From positions 60,374-124,373 of the forward strand of contig CAMLMV010000018.1 in assembly GCA_946481275.1 (NCBI GenBank): a stretch of 64,000 nt of DNA. The letters run 5' to 3'. The notes under the pieces were generated by a model that did not search any database, had not been told where the DNA came from, and saw nothing but the letters and a program-made list of their open reading frames with translations. This document shows, piece by piece, positions 17,244 to 25,224 of the stretch. The translations under genes were made by a program, and so were the position numbers. Numbering within the stretch: position 1 is the first letter of the stretch; the number at the start of each line of letters is the position of its first letter. Source of the DNA: an uncultured Massilia sp. (GTDB lineage: Bacteria; Pseudomonadota; Gammaproteobacteria; Burkholderiales; Burkholderiaceae).

Positions 17244-18157
17244 GCCTCCCCCTGCGCCAGGCGTTCGAACAGCGCCATCGCTTCGGGCAGGCTGCTGTAG
17301 CGGAACGTATAAGCGTCGCTGGCGTCGACCAGCCGGCCGAGTGCCGTAAAGCCGCGCGCACCCAGCACCTGATAATTGAAACAGTTGTCGGCCACCTGCA
17401 TGAAGGCGCGCGCTTTCGGCAGCGGGTCAAGTTGCACGGCGGCGCCGGCCTCCCAGCGCGGGAACACGATGCAGGCCGGCCGTGCCGGTTCGACGGCGCG
17501 GGCGATGCTCTCGGCCGGCGCCTTCAGGTGGGCGATCGTCCCCTTGGTCGTTTCCTCCACGGGACGGCTGAGTACGGCATCCGGACGGAACGCGCGGATG
17601 ATGTCGATCGACGTATTCTTGAGGCTGACCGGGCGCGGCAGCGGCACGAGGACGCCGTCATCGAGGTGCACGAGCGTCATCTCGTCCGACAGCAGGCGCC
17701 AGCCGTGTCCCAGCAGGGCAGCCGTCAGCGTGCTCTTGCCGGAGCCGGGCGGCGCCGGCAGGATGATGGCGCGGCCATGTTTTTCCAGCACGGCCGCGTG
17801 GATGATCAGGTAGCCGTGGGCACGGTGCGAGACGCACCAGTTCATGGTCCATTCCAGCATCGGATACGCCTGCGCCAGCGGCAAAGGCTGGAATGGCGTG
17901 GTGCCGTCGTAGGCGAAATGCACCTGCGACCGGTACCAGCGGCGCAGGCCGCCCGAGCGCCTCAGTTCGAGATGGAAATCGACGAAGCCGCCTGTGGGCT
18001 CGACGGGATAATCCGCATACATCAGCGCGACGCTGTCGATCAACGGCGCCACGTCGCTGCGGATGCGGTTGGTGAAGGGTCCGGTGCGCAGCACGAGGCC
18101 GTCACCGGACAGGCGCGCCACGAGCTCGGCGCGCGGCAGCGAACCGACCGTCAGCAT
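17240..18157 (-). CDS. HprK-related kinase A
   Basis: 305 residues. The core is an HPr kinase-like P-loop fold: Walker A APPGSGKST (Lys141) with a hydrophobic strand before it (YLIIHAAVLEKHGRAIILP) and LLSDEMTLVH after it, matching the HprK catalytic domain. It lacks the N-terminal regulatory domain of true HprK, and no HPr or phosphotransferase gene is nearby. It overlaps the PqqD-like gene by 7 nt and the nucleotidyltransferase by 4 nt. Members of this group form the so-called HPr-rel-A system of unknown chemistry; a kinase or ATP-dependent modifier of a small protein is the usual guess. Confidence 0.85.
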   Translation of the reverse strand: MLTVGSLPRAELVARLSGDGLVLRTGPFTNRIRSDVAPLIDSVALMYADYPVEPTGGFVDFHLELRRSGGLRRWYRSQVHFAYDGTTPFQPLPLAQAYPMLEWTMNWCVSHRAHGYLIIHAAVLEKHGRAIILPAPPGSGKSTLTAALLGHGWRLLSDEMTLVHLDDGVLVPLPRPVSLKNTSIDIIRAFRPDAVLSRPVEETTKGTIAHLKAPAESIARAVEPARPACIVFPRWEAGAAVQLDPLPKARAFMQVADNCFNYQVLGARGFTALGRLVDASDAYTFRYSSLPEAMALFERLAQGEA

Positions 18158-18417
18158 GGCTCGATCAGGTCCAGTCCGGCAAGCGCCGCGAGCATCTCGT
18201 CGATCAGGAAAACGAGGTCGTCGTCCCCGGCCTCGAAGCGGTCGGCCAGGCGGCCGGCCAGTGCGGCCGCATCGGCGGGCTCGTCACGCAGGGCGAACAA
18301 CAGGTCGAGCGCGGCGCCGTCCAGCAGGTGGGTATTGCCCGACAGGTCGTTGTACAGCACGGCTTCCCCATCCCATTCCCGGCAGGCCAGCGCCTGGCCA
18401 GGCGTCAGACGCCACAT
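18151..18417 (-). CDS. PqqD-like peptide chaperone of the HprK-related cassette
   Basis: 88 residues from ATG 18417 (MWRLTPGQAL). The pattern WDGEAVLYNDLSGNTHLLDG followed by two helices ending DEMLAALAGLDLIEP is the PqqD/RRE-like fold: a beta-strand pair, an 'L-N' turn and helices. The frame is open further upstream, but those residues overlap the end of the preceding gene and do not look like PqqD. PqqD folds bind a precursor peptide and present it to a modifying enzyme, which is why the neighbouring 205-residue protein is of interest as a substrate. Confidence 0.82.
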   Translation of the reverse strand: MWRLTPGQALACREWDGEAVLYNDLSGNTHLLDGAALDLLFALRDEPADAAALAGRLADRFEAGDDDLVFLIDEMLAALAGLDLIEPC

Positions 18418-18434
18418 GCGTTTCGCTGCCTCGT

Positions 18435-19052
18435 TCAGTCGTGAATGGAGGCGAGGTAGTTGGCGACCTGGGCATTGTCCCAGTACACGCCAGCGGTCGG
18501 GCAGTAGCGGCCCGTGGTCTGCAGCTCGCTCCACATCGTCTGCAGGTCGGTAAGATCGAGGAAGCCGACCAGTTTCTGCTGAACGTTCAGGTAGGCCGCC
18601 ACCAGATGCATGCCGACGTTGTTCGTGTCGAACGGCTGCGGGTTCAGCATGTCTTCAAGCTTGGCGCAGCCGTACGAACCCGGGTGGTAGCACTTGCCCG
18701 GTTCGTACGACGCAGCGCGCACCGGACAGTTGGTGCCGGGCGTGCCATAAAAAACATCGGTGAACTTGAGGTCGCGCGACACCGGCCATGCGTGCTGGGG
18801 CTGTTTCCAGTGGCCGGGCGACAGGCCGTTGCAGGCCGGTGCCTTCGTGCCGTAATGGCTCGTGGCAAGGCCGTTCGACAGCGAGCCCGAGGGTGCTCTG
18901 CAGACCATCGACGCCATCGCCGATTTGCTTTCAAGCGTTGCGAGTACCCCCGCGCCCATGCCCGCTTTGGCCAGGCGGCGGCGGGCCGCGCCCCGTTTGG
19001 TCAAGGACGGCGCCGTTTCGATTTTGTCGTTATCTTGATGTTCGGTAGCCAC
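18435..19052 (-). CDS. Cysteine-containing exported-type protein, first gene of the HprK-related operon
   Basis: 205 residues with a GTG start at 19052 (GGGGAA about 7 nt upstream). The N-terminus has an arginine pair and a weakly hydrophobic stretch (KRGAARRRLAKAGMGAGVLATL) ending in AMA, reminiscent of a Tat- or Sec-like signal with probable cleavage near residue 47. The mature part carries several Cys (C51, then CNGLSPGHWK, CPV, CYHPGSYGC, RYCP) and the motif LSPGHWK. No enzyme domain is recognised. It is 17 nt upstream of the PqqD-like gene and directly behind a sigma-54 promoter, so it is the likely structural or substrate protein of the cassette. Confidence 0.7.
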   Translation of the reverse strand: MATEHQDNDKIETAPSLTKRGAARRRLAKAGMGAGVLATLESKSAMASMVCRAPSGSLSNGLATSHYGTKAPACNGLSPGHWKQPQHAWPVSRDLKFTDVFYGTPGTNCPVRAASYEPGKCYHPGSYGCAKLEDMLNPQPFDTNNVGMHLVAAYLNVQQKLVGFLDLTDLQTMWSELQTTGRYCPTAGVYWDNAQVANYLASIHD

Positions 19053-19103
19053 GTGCGTTCCCCAAAATGTTGTCGCTCAGTGAGGGCGACCAGTACCAGA
19101 TCA

Positions 19104-19119
19104 AGCAAGTTTTGCGCCA
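19104..19119 (-). promoter_or_regulatory. Sigma-54 promoter of the HprK-related operon
   Basis: On the minus strand the sequence is TGGCGCAAAACTTGCT: -24 TGGCGC, -12 TTGCT, with GG and GC exactly 10 nt apart. The predicted start site is near 19093, about 41 nt before the GTG at 19052. Confidence 0.78.
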
Positions 19120-19146
19120 GAGTGCTGCCTGGAAGAAAAACTTACG

Positions 19147-19162
19147 TTAAATCAGGTGCTTA
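19147..19162 (+). promoter_or_regulatory. TTAAATC-type element upstream of the HprK-related sigma-54 promoter
   Basis: TTAAATCAGGTGCTTA lies about 55-70 nt upstream of the predicted start site of the minus-strand operon, in the opposite orientation to it. It is 14/16 identical to the element at 14324-14339. Candidate enhancer site for PrsR; inference. Confidence 0.4.
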
Positions 19163-19242
19163 TTTTGGCGCTGTACCACCCAGCAACTACTATTGTATGT
19201 TGGAACACCGGATGGTGTAAAAAATATCGACGGCCGCTGTTG

Positions 19243-19872
19243 TCAGAAGAAGCTTTCCGGGATGACCAGAACATCGCCCGGACGCATCGGCACGTTGGCC
19301 GAGATGTCGCCGTCCTTGACCAGGTCGTCCAGACGGACGTTGAACCGTTGTTGTTTGCCGTCCACGTTACGGATCAGGCTTGCGCGATTACCCGCGGCGA
19401 ACTCGGTGGTGCCGCCGACGGCGATCATCACGTCCATCAGGCTCATGTCGCGGCGATACGGCAGCGCCTGCGGCTTGGTCGCCTGGCCGATCACCCGGAT
19501 CTGTTCGGAATAATTGCCGACGAAGTTCGTGACGACGACGGTGACGACAGGCTGCTGGATATACTTGGCCAGGGCTTTTTCGATGTCGCGTGCGAGTGCA
19601 GTCGACGTCTTGCCGGCGGCCGGCAGGTCTTCGACGAGCGGCGTCGTGATCTTGCCGTCCGGACGAACCGGCACTGCCATCGAGACTTCCGGGTTGCGCC
19701 AGACGATGATGTTGACGGAATCGCCGGGCCCGATCAGATACTGGGCATCGGTCACCTGCGTCTCGATCGGCTGTTGGCCGCCGCGCGTTGCGCAACCGCC
19801 CAGCGCCAGCGCGCACGCGGCGGCGAGCACGATCGCCGAATATTTCCCCAGATTCGCCTTGTACTTGCCCAC
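19243..19872 (-). CDS. XrtA-associated polysaccharide export (OPX/Wza-like) lipoprotein
   Basis: 209 residues with a GTG start at 19872 (AGGGAT upstream). Lipoprotein signal with lipobox LGGC (Cys27), then the polysaccharide export domain (YLIGPGDSVNIIVWRNPEVS, PVRPDGKITTPLVEDLPAAG) and a SLBB-type segment (IRVIGQATKPQALPYRRDMSLMDVMIAVGG). This is the short OPX class that supplies the outer-membrane export channel or an adaptor to it. It is transcribed away from the main operon whose polymer it presumably exports, with the protease gene upstream. Its own promoter region has a TTGGCAC but no -12 GC. Confidence 0.9.
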   Translation of the reverse strand: MGKYKANLGKYSAIVLAAACALALGGCATRGGQQPIETQVTDAQYLIGPGDSVNIIVWRNPEVSMAVPVRPDGKITTPLVEDLPAAGKTSTALARDIEKALAKYIQQPVVTVVVTNFVGNYSEQIRVIGQATKPQALPYRRDMSLMDVMIAVGGTTEFAAGNRASLIRNVDGKQQRFNVRLDDLVKDGDISANVPMRPGDVLVIPESFF

Positions 19873-20004
19873 GTCAGATCCCTTTCGGTAAAGCCGTTGT
19901 TATAAAGCCATTAACAGCTTGGTATTGTATAACATAGTGCCAAACGAACAGACGCCGCACAATATAAATTGTTCTTCGTCATGATGCGCTTGCAGCTTTC
20001 CTGC

Positions 20005-20802
20005 TCATTTTTTCCGCAACAGGTCACGAACATAGTTCGAAGGAACCGCATACGTGATGCCGCTCGGTGCCGAGATCGCCGTCTCCTTCAGCCCTTTGAC
20101 GAACACGGCATTGATCACGCCGAGCACCTTGCCGGTGGCGGGATCGTAGACGGGGCTGCCGCTGTTGCCTGGATACGCCGTCCCATCAAGCTGGAAGATA
20201 TTGAAGGGCGCGCGCTGCAGTGCTGCGATCTGGCGCGGGTCGAGGCTGCGCGCGCCGAGCGACGGGCGGACGATGGGCGTGACGGCCGCCAGCGTCGCCC
20301 GGTGCGTGGCGGCATGCAGGCCCAACACCATGGCCAACGGGAAACCCGTCAACGCCAGTTCCTGCCCTTCCTCGACTGTATCCGAATCGCCCAGTTCGAG
20401 CGCGGGCAGCGGCGTGCCGGACAGGCGCAGGTGCGCCAGGTCGTGTTCGTTATCGCGCGTCACCAGTTCGGCCGGGCGGAAGCGTACGCCTTCGCCATCC
20501 GGCAATACAATGCCCAACTGGACTATCTTGCCGTCGGCCGGTGTGGCAGACACGACGTGGGCGTTGGTGATGACGTCCAGCCCGTCGCCGACGACGAACC
20601 CGGTACCGTTGAAGATGATCGACGGACTGCGGGTCCGCTCGAACGTACCGATGCCGACGACCGACCGTTTGATTACCGGTACGATGGGCCGCAGGTCGGT
20701 TGCCATGGACAGGGTCGGCAGCATACCGGTTGCCACGGCGACGACAGCCAGCAGCCCCCCCACGCACCGGCGCCGGGATCGGAACCTGTTTCGGAACGGC
20801 AT
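20005..20802 (-). CDS. Trypsin-like (S1C/DegP-type) serine protease
   Basis: 265 residues from ATG 20802 (a TTG one codon earlier is in frame). An N-terminal basic-hydrophobic signal segment (RFRSRRRCVGGLLAVVAVATGML) precedes one chymotrypsin-fold domain. The triad is visible as TNAHVV (His82), EHDLA (Asp121) and GNSGSP (Ser214). There is no PDZ domain, so it is a short DegP-like protease acting in the periplasm. It is 132 bp upstream of the OPX gene on the same strand. Such proteases are common in exosortase A loci; the substrate is unknown. Confidence 0.88.
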   Translation of the reverse strand: MPFRNRFRSRRRCVGGLLAVVAVATGMLPTLSMATDLRPIVPVIKRSVVGIGTFERTRSPSIIFNGTGFVVGDGLDVITNAHVVSATPADGKIVQLGIVLPDGEGVRFRPAELVTRDNEHDLAHLRLSGTPLPALELGDSDTVEEGQELALTGFPLAMVLGLHAATHRATLAAVTPIVRPSLGARSLDPRQIAALQRAPFNIFQLDGTAYPGNSGSPVYDPATGKVLGVINAVFVKGLKETAISAPSGITYAVPSNYVRDLLRKK

Positions 20803-20944
20803 CAACCGTGCACCCCATTTTGCAATTTAGACATTACAATAAAGCCTTTGAGCTTGAAAAATTGCTGAAACGTAAGTCTACGCGAAGCGATCGCTCAATG
20901 TCCGTCATGAGGTTGAAGGCATACAACGGTTTAACGATTTTTTA

Positions 20945-20959
20945 TTAAATCCATGCTAA
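20945..20959 (+). promoter_or_regulatory. TTAAATC-type element upstream of the eps-operon sigma-54 promoter
   Basis: TTAAATCCATGCTAA resembles TTAAATCAGGTGCTTA (19147) with one base fewer in the centre. It lies about 75-90 nt upstream of the predicted start site, a normal position for an NtrC-type enhancer site. Inference. Confidence 0.35.
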
Positions 20960-21007
20960 TAATTCACGGATATTAAGTAAAAACCCCACGGTCCTCGGCT
21001 TGCTTGG

Positions 21008-21023
21008 TGGCATGTGTGTTGCA
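21008..21023 (+). promoter_or_regulatory. Sigma-54 promoter of the main eps/exosortase operon
   Basis: TGGCATGTGTGTTGCA: -24 TGGCAT, -12 TTGCA, GG and GC exactly 10 nt apart. The predicted start site near 21034 leaves a leader of about 137 nt before ATG 21171. Confidence 0.85.
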
Positions 21024-21170
21024 GATGAGGCACTCCCGAATAAGCTCACCATATTTTTCTCGCGTGTAATTGCAATTGCTCGGGGTACAAGCGATCATGC
21101 GAGGTATTTGATTATTTTTTGGGCCCCTCTTCCCCACGGGTAATGGGCTGTTCATGGCGAGACTGACGAG

Positions 21171-22715
21171 ATGGCAGAGATCACAGCCGTACTTTTAAAC
21201 TTCCTCAAAGCGATTGGCAAATACCGTTGGCATGCCGTCGTCATCACCTGGGTTATCGCACTGATAGGCTGGGCGGTGGTATTGCGACTGCCCAATCAGT
21301 ACGAAGCGTCGGCGCGTGTCTATGTTGACACCCAGAGCATCCTGAAGCCATTGCTTTCGAGCATGACCACGGTGCCGAACCTGGAACAACAGGTCATGTT
21401 CATGCGCCGTACGCTGATCAGCCGCCCGAACGTCGAGCGCCTGATGCGCATGGTTGACCTCGACGTGAAGGCAAAAGACTCCAAGGAACACGACAAGCTC
21501 GTCGATGAACTGATGGCGCAGATCAAGGTGACCGGCACGGAGCGCGACGACATCTATACGATCACCTACGTCTCCGACAATGCGAAACTGGGCAAGGACG
21601 TCGTGTCGTCGCTGCTCACGATCTTCGTCGAAGGCAGCTTCAGCGGCAAGAAGCAGGATTCCGAGAAAGCGGTCCAGTTCATCGACGACCAGATCAAGAC
21701 CTATGAGGAAAAGCTGGCCGCGGCCGAGAACTCGCTGAAGGAATTCAAGCTCAAGAACCTGGGCATGCTGCCGCGTGAAGGCGGCGGTGGCGGCGACTTC
21801 GGCAGCCAGCTCTCGGCGGCGACCGACCAGTTGAGCCAGGCCAGGCTGGAACTGGCCGAGGCAGAGCAGGCGCGCAATGCGATCCGCCGCCAGATCGACG
21901 GCGAACCGGCCAAGCCGGGCACGGTCACGGTCGACCCGACCCTCGTGGATCCGGAACTGGAGGCCCGTATTGGACAGGCCCAAAAGAACCTGGACAACCT
22001 GCGCCTGCAGTACACGGAACAGCATCCCGACGTGATCGCCAACCGCCGCCTGCTCGAGCAGCTGCTGGCGCAAAAGGCCGACCTGGCCAAGAACAAGAAG
22101 CGCAGCCTGGATCCGGGCGCCAGCTACAGCCCGATGCTGCAGCAGCTGAACGTCTCGCTGTCGCAGGCCGAGGCCCGCGTGGCGTCGATGCGTGCCCGCG
22201 TCGCGGAATACGAGAACCGCGTGGCGCGCTTGCGTAACCAGAGCACGACGGCGCCGGAAATCGAAGCCCAGTTCGCGCAGCTGAACCGCGACTACAGCGT
22301 CAACCGCGAGAACTACCAGAAGCTGGTCGAGCGCCGCGAATCGGCACGCCTGTCGGGCGACCTGTCATCCGCCACGGACATGCTGCAGTTCCGCGTGATC
22401 GATCCGCCCACCGTGCCCAACCACCCGACTGGCCCGAACCGCCTGCGCCTGTTCTCGCTGGTGTTCGGCGGCGCCCTCATCGCCGGCCTGGCCGTCGCAT
22501 TCCTGATGAGCCAACTGCGTCCGACCTTCCTGAGCCAGAGCACGCTGCGCGACGTGACCGGCCTGCCGGTGCTCGGTTCGATCGGCATGAACTGGACGCC
22601 GGAACAGACCGTCAAGCGCCGTCGCCGCCTGGTGGCGCTTGCAGGTTCCGTGCTGCTGCTGTTCGGTGCCTATGGCATCGGGATGGCCGCGATCCTGGTC
22701 CGCCCCACGCTTTAA
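21171..22715 (+). CDS. XrtA system polysaccharide chain-length determinant (Wzz-type)
   Basis: 514 residues. Wzz-type organisation: an N-terminal membrane helix (WHAVVITWVIALIGWAVVL, about 19-38), a large periplasmic coiled-coil domain (EKLAAAENSLKEFKLKN; QLSQARLELAEAEQARN), and a C-terminal membrane helix preceded by the proline-rich PPTVPNHPTGPNRLR (about 405-420). Unusually there is a further hydrophobic stretch at the very C-terminus (ALAGSVLLLFGAYGIGMAAIL). It sets polymer length together with the tyrosine kinase encoded 16 bp downstream. First gene of the operon, behind the sigma-54 promoter. Confidence 0.93.
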   Translation: MAEITAVLLNFLKAIGKYRWHAVVITWVIALIGWAVVLRLPNQYEASARVYVDTQSILKPLLSSMTTVPNLEQQVMFMRRTLISRPNVERLMRMVDLDVKAKDSKEHDKLVDELMAQIKVTGTERDDIYTITYVSDNAKLGKDVVSSLLTIFVEGSFSGKKQDSEKAVQFIDDQIKTYEEKLAAAENSLKEFKLKNLGMLPREGGGGGDFGSQLSAATDQLSQARLELAEAEQARNAIRRQIDGEPAKPGTVTVDPTLVDPELEARIGQAQKNLDNLRLQYTEQHPDVIANRRLLEQLLAQKADLAKNKKRSLDPGASYSPMLQQLNVSLSQAEARVASMRARVAEYENRVARLRNQSTTAPEIEAQFAQLNRDYSVNRENYQKLVERRESARLSGDLSSATDMLQFRVIDPPTVPNHPTGPNRLRLFSLVFGGALIAGLAVAFLMSQLRPTFLSQSTLRDVTGLPVLGSIGMNWTPEQTVKRRRRLVALAGSVLLLFGAYGIGMAAILVRPTL

Positions 22716-22731
22716 GATTAAGGAGTACACC

Positions 22732-23661
22732 GTGAGCATCATCGAAAAAGCGGCCAGCCGGATCGACCAGCAGCGCCATGCGCCCGCCACCGCCAGGGCG
22801 CCGGAAACAGCCGCTGTCGACGCCATCGGGGCGGACGCGCCTGTCGTGCAGGCGGCCGAACCCGCTCCCGCTCCCGCTGCGACCCAGGCATCCGCGGCCG
22901 CCGCAGCGGAAGCGCGTCCGGCGCAAAAATTCTCGACCCGGCGCGTCGAACTGGACCTGAACCGCATGCGCGACATGGGCATGGTCACCGCCGCCGGCGG
23001 CCGCACGCGCCTGCTGGAAGACTTCCGCGTGATCAAGCGCCCGCTGCTGCAGCGCGCCTTCGCCGAACGCGCGGAAGGCGAGAAGCCGGGCAACCTGATC
23101 ATGGTGACGAGCTCGCTGCCGGGCGAAGGCAAGACCTATTGCGCGATCAACCTGGCGATGAGCATTGCGATGGAACTCGACCATACGGTGCTGCTCGTCG
23201 ACGCCGACGTCGCGCGCCCGTCGGTGCTGCGCTCGCTCGGCCTGCCGGCACACCGCGGCCTGATGGACATCCTGCTGGACGACAAGATCGACATGTCCGA
23301 CGTCATGCTGCGCACCAACGTCGACACGCTGTCGATCCTGCCGGCCGGCACCAGCACCCCGCGCGCGACCGAGTTGCTGGCCAGCTCCGCCATGAGCACG
23401 CTGGTGAACGAGATCGCCCACCGTTATCCGGACCGCGTCGTGATCTTCGATTCGCCGCCGCTGCTGCTGACGAGCGAATCGCGCGTGCTGGCCTCGCACA
23501 TGGGCCAGATCGTCATGGTGGTCGAAGCCCAGACCACGACGCAGCATGCGGTCAAGGAAGCACTGCACCAGCTGGAAGGCTACGAGAACGTCAATCTCAT
23601 CTATAACAAGACCAGGGAGTTCCCCGGCATCGAAGAAACGTATGATTATCACTACGGCTGA
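22732..23661 (+). CDS. XrtA-associated tyrosine-protein kinase (BY-kinase)
   Basis: 309 residues. GTG 22732 is the start because AAGGAG at 22720-22725 precedes it; the frame is open upstream inside the previous gene but has no signal. About 60 residues of Ala/Pro-rich linker lead to the kinase: Walker A SLPGEGKT (Lys134), Walker A' VLLVDADVARPS, Walker B VVIFDSPPLLL. The tail TYDYHYG supplies three tyrosines for autophosphorylation. Cytoplasmic partner of the chain-length protein; a cognate LMW phosphatase is encoded at 40.6 kb. The stop overlaps the next gene by 20 nt. Confidence 0.92.
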   Translation: MSIIEKAASRIDQQRHAPATARAPETAAVDAIGADAPVVQAAEPAPAPAATQASAAAAAEARPAQKFSTRRVELDLNRMRDMGMVTAAGGRTRLLEDFRVIKRPLLQRAFAERAEGEKPGNLIMVTSSLPGEGKTYCAINLAMSIAMELDHTVLLVDADVARPSVLRSLGLPAHRGLMDILLDDKIDMSDVMLRTNVDTLSILPAGTSTPRATELLASSAMSTLVNEIAHRYPDRVVIFDSPPLLLTSESRVLASHMGQIVMVVEAQTTTQHAVKEALHQLEGYENVNLIYNKTREFPGIEETYDYHYG

Positions 23662-25207
23662 TTTGTCCGTCCGCCGCGTGCTCCGCCTCACGCCGCTCGC
23701 ACTGGCGGCATTGTTGCTGTCGAACGAAGCGCGGGCGGACTGGCGGATCACACCCACCATTCAGTTGCGCGAAACGTATTCCGACAACGCCAGCAACCAG
23801 GCCGACGAGCAGGCGCGCGGCAGCTTCATCAGCGAAGCGGCATCCAGCCTGACCGTCGCGGGCACCAGCCCGCGCCTGAAGTTTGCAGGGAGCGCGGAGT
23901 GGCGCAAGTACGCGTACAGCAGCGATAACATCCCCAATACGCGCGACAGCGACCGCCGCTACCAGGCGACGGCCGAGGCGATCGCCGTCAAGGAATGGCT
24001 GTACGTGGACGCCAGCGCCAGCAGGGCGCGCCAGGCGGTGTCGGCGTTCGGTCCGTTGCCGAACAACTCGTACACGGCCAACAACGGCACCGACATCCGT
24101 ACCTGGAGCATCAGTCCTTACCTGCGCCACCAGTTCGGCTCGACGGCATCGGCGACGGTCCGTTACACGCGCGACTCGGTCGAGGGCGGCAGCAGCAGCG
24201 GTTTCGGCAACAGCCTGTCCAGCTCGAGCGCATTCGACGTGATCAGCGGTCCCGCCTTTCCCGATCTCGGCTGGAACCTACACTATTCGCACCAGGATAT
24301 GAGCGCCCAGCGCACGGGCAATACCACGACGGAAAACAGCCTGGCGGGCCTGCGGTACCGGGCCACGTCGCACCTGAGCCTGACGTCCAGCGTCGGCTAC
24401 GACGATTACGAATACAAAGCGACCGCGCTGGCGCAACGCACGCGCGGCCGCAGCTGGTCGGGCGGCTTCATCTGGCAGCCGTCGACCCGCACGCGCATTG
24501 CAGCCACGTTCGGGCGCCGCTACTTCGGGAAGACGGGCTCGTTCGACGCCAGCTACCGCACCGCGCACAGCGTATGGTCGTTGACCTATGCCGACATCAT
24601 CACGACGTCGCGCCAGCAATTCCTCCTGCCGGCCGCGCTCGACACGGCCGCGATGCTGGACGGCCTGTTCGCCCGCCAGTATCCCGATCCGGTGCTGCGC
24701 CAGCAGGTCGTCCAGGCATACATCGCGCAGGCGGGCCTGCCGCCGGTACTGCTCGACAGCATCAACTACCTGAGCAACCGCTACATGCGCAACAAGCGCT
24801 TGCAGGGCAGTGCCACGTTCCGGGGCGCGCGCAGCACGCTGCTGTTCACCGTGTTCAAGGACCGCACGAATGCCCTGTCGCTGCAGCAGGAAGACAGCAC
24901 CCTGCTGCCGTCGCAGGTAAGCTCCCTGAACGAGGACACGAGCCAGCTCGGCGCCAGCGCGAACCTGGATTACCGGCTGTCCTCGCGCGCGTCGGCGCAT
25001 GCCACGCTGTACGCCGTGAACATCAAATCGCTGCAGACGGGCCAGGCCAACGGCGTCCGCCAGCTGAGCATGGGCATGAGCCGCCGCTTCGACAGCAAGA
25101 CCACCGGATCGTTCGACCTGCGCCACTCGACAGGCCGCGCCGGCGTATTCGACAACCGCGACTACCACGAGAATGCCATCGTGGCGACGCTTTCCGTCCA
25201 GTATTGA
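23642..25207 (+). CDS. PEP-CTERM-system outer-membrane beta-barrel protein
   Basis: 521 residues from ATG 23642, the only start giving a signal peptide (VLRLTPLALAALLLSNEARA). The rest is amphipathic beta structure: repeated strands such as WRITPTIQLRETYSDNA, RGRSWSGGFIWQPSTRTRIAATFGRR and a C-terminal aromatic residue (VATLSVQY), typical of outer-membrane barrels. It matches the uncharacterised TIGR03016-type protein of exosortase A loci. It may be the secretion pore for the polymer, or an assembly partner of the OPX lipoprotein. It overlaps the kinase gene by 20 nt. Confidence 0.85.
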   Translation: MIITTADLSVRRVLRLTPLALAALLLSNEARADWRITPTIQLRETYSDNASNQADEQARGSFISEAASSLTVAGTSPRLKFAGSAEWRKYAYSSDNIPNTRDSDRRYQATAEAIAVKEWLYVDASASRARQAVSAFGPLPNNSYTANNGTDIRTWSISPYLRHQFGSTASATVRYTRDSVEGGSSSGFGNSLSSSSAFDVISGPAFPDLGWNLHYSHQDMSAQRTGNTTTENSLAGLRYRATSHLSLTSSVGYDDYEYKATALAQRTRGRSWSGGFIWQPSTRTRIAATFGRRYFGKTGSFDASYRTAHSVWSLTYADIITTSRQQFLLPAALDTAAMLDGLFARQYPDPVLRQQVVQAYIAQAGLPPVLLDSINYLSNRYMRNKRLQGSATFRGARSTLLFTVFKDRTNALSLQQEDSTLLPSQVSSLNEDTSQLGASANLDYRLSSRASAHATLYAVNIKSLQTGQANGVRQLSMGMSRRFDSKTTGSFDLRHSTGRAGVFDNRDYHENAIVATLSVQY

Positions 25208-25224
25208 GCCCGCGGAGGCATACG

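Larger units (their letters stand above)
20803..21170. other. 368-bp AT-rich intergenic region with regulatory sites
   Basis: This gap separates the divergent protease gene and the eps operon. It holds the sigma-54 promoter (21008-21023) and a TTAAATC-type element (20945-20959), plus the octamer palindrome GCGATCGC near 20887 and TTAAGTAA at 20973-20980. No open frame in it looks coding. Confidence 0.6.

Noticed and set aside
19927..19942. TGGCAC on the minus strand upstream of the OPX gene
   Set aside because: The -12 position reads TA in place of GC, which is the most conserved part of the promoter.
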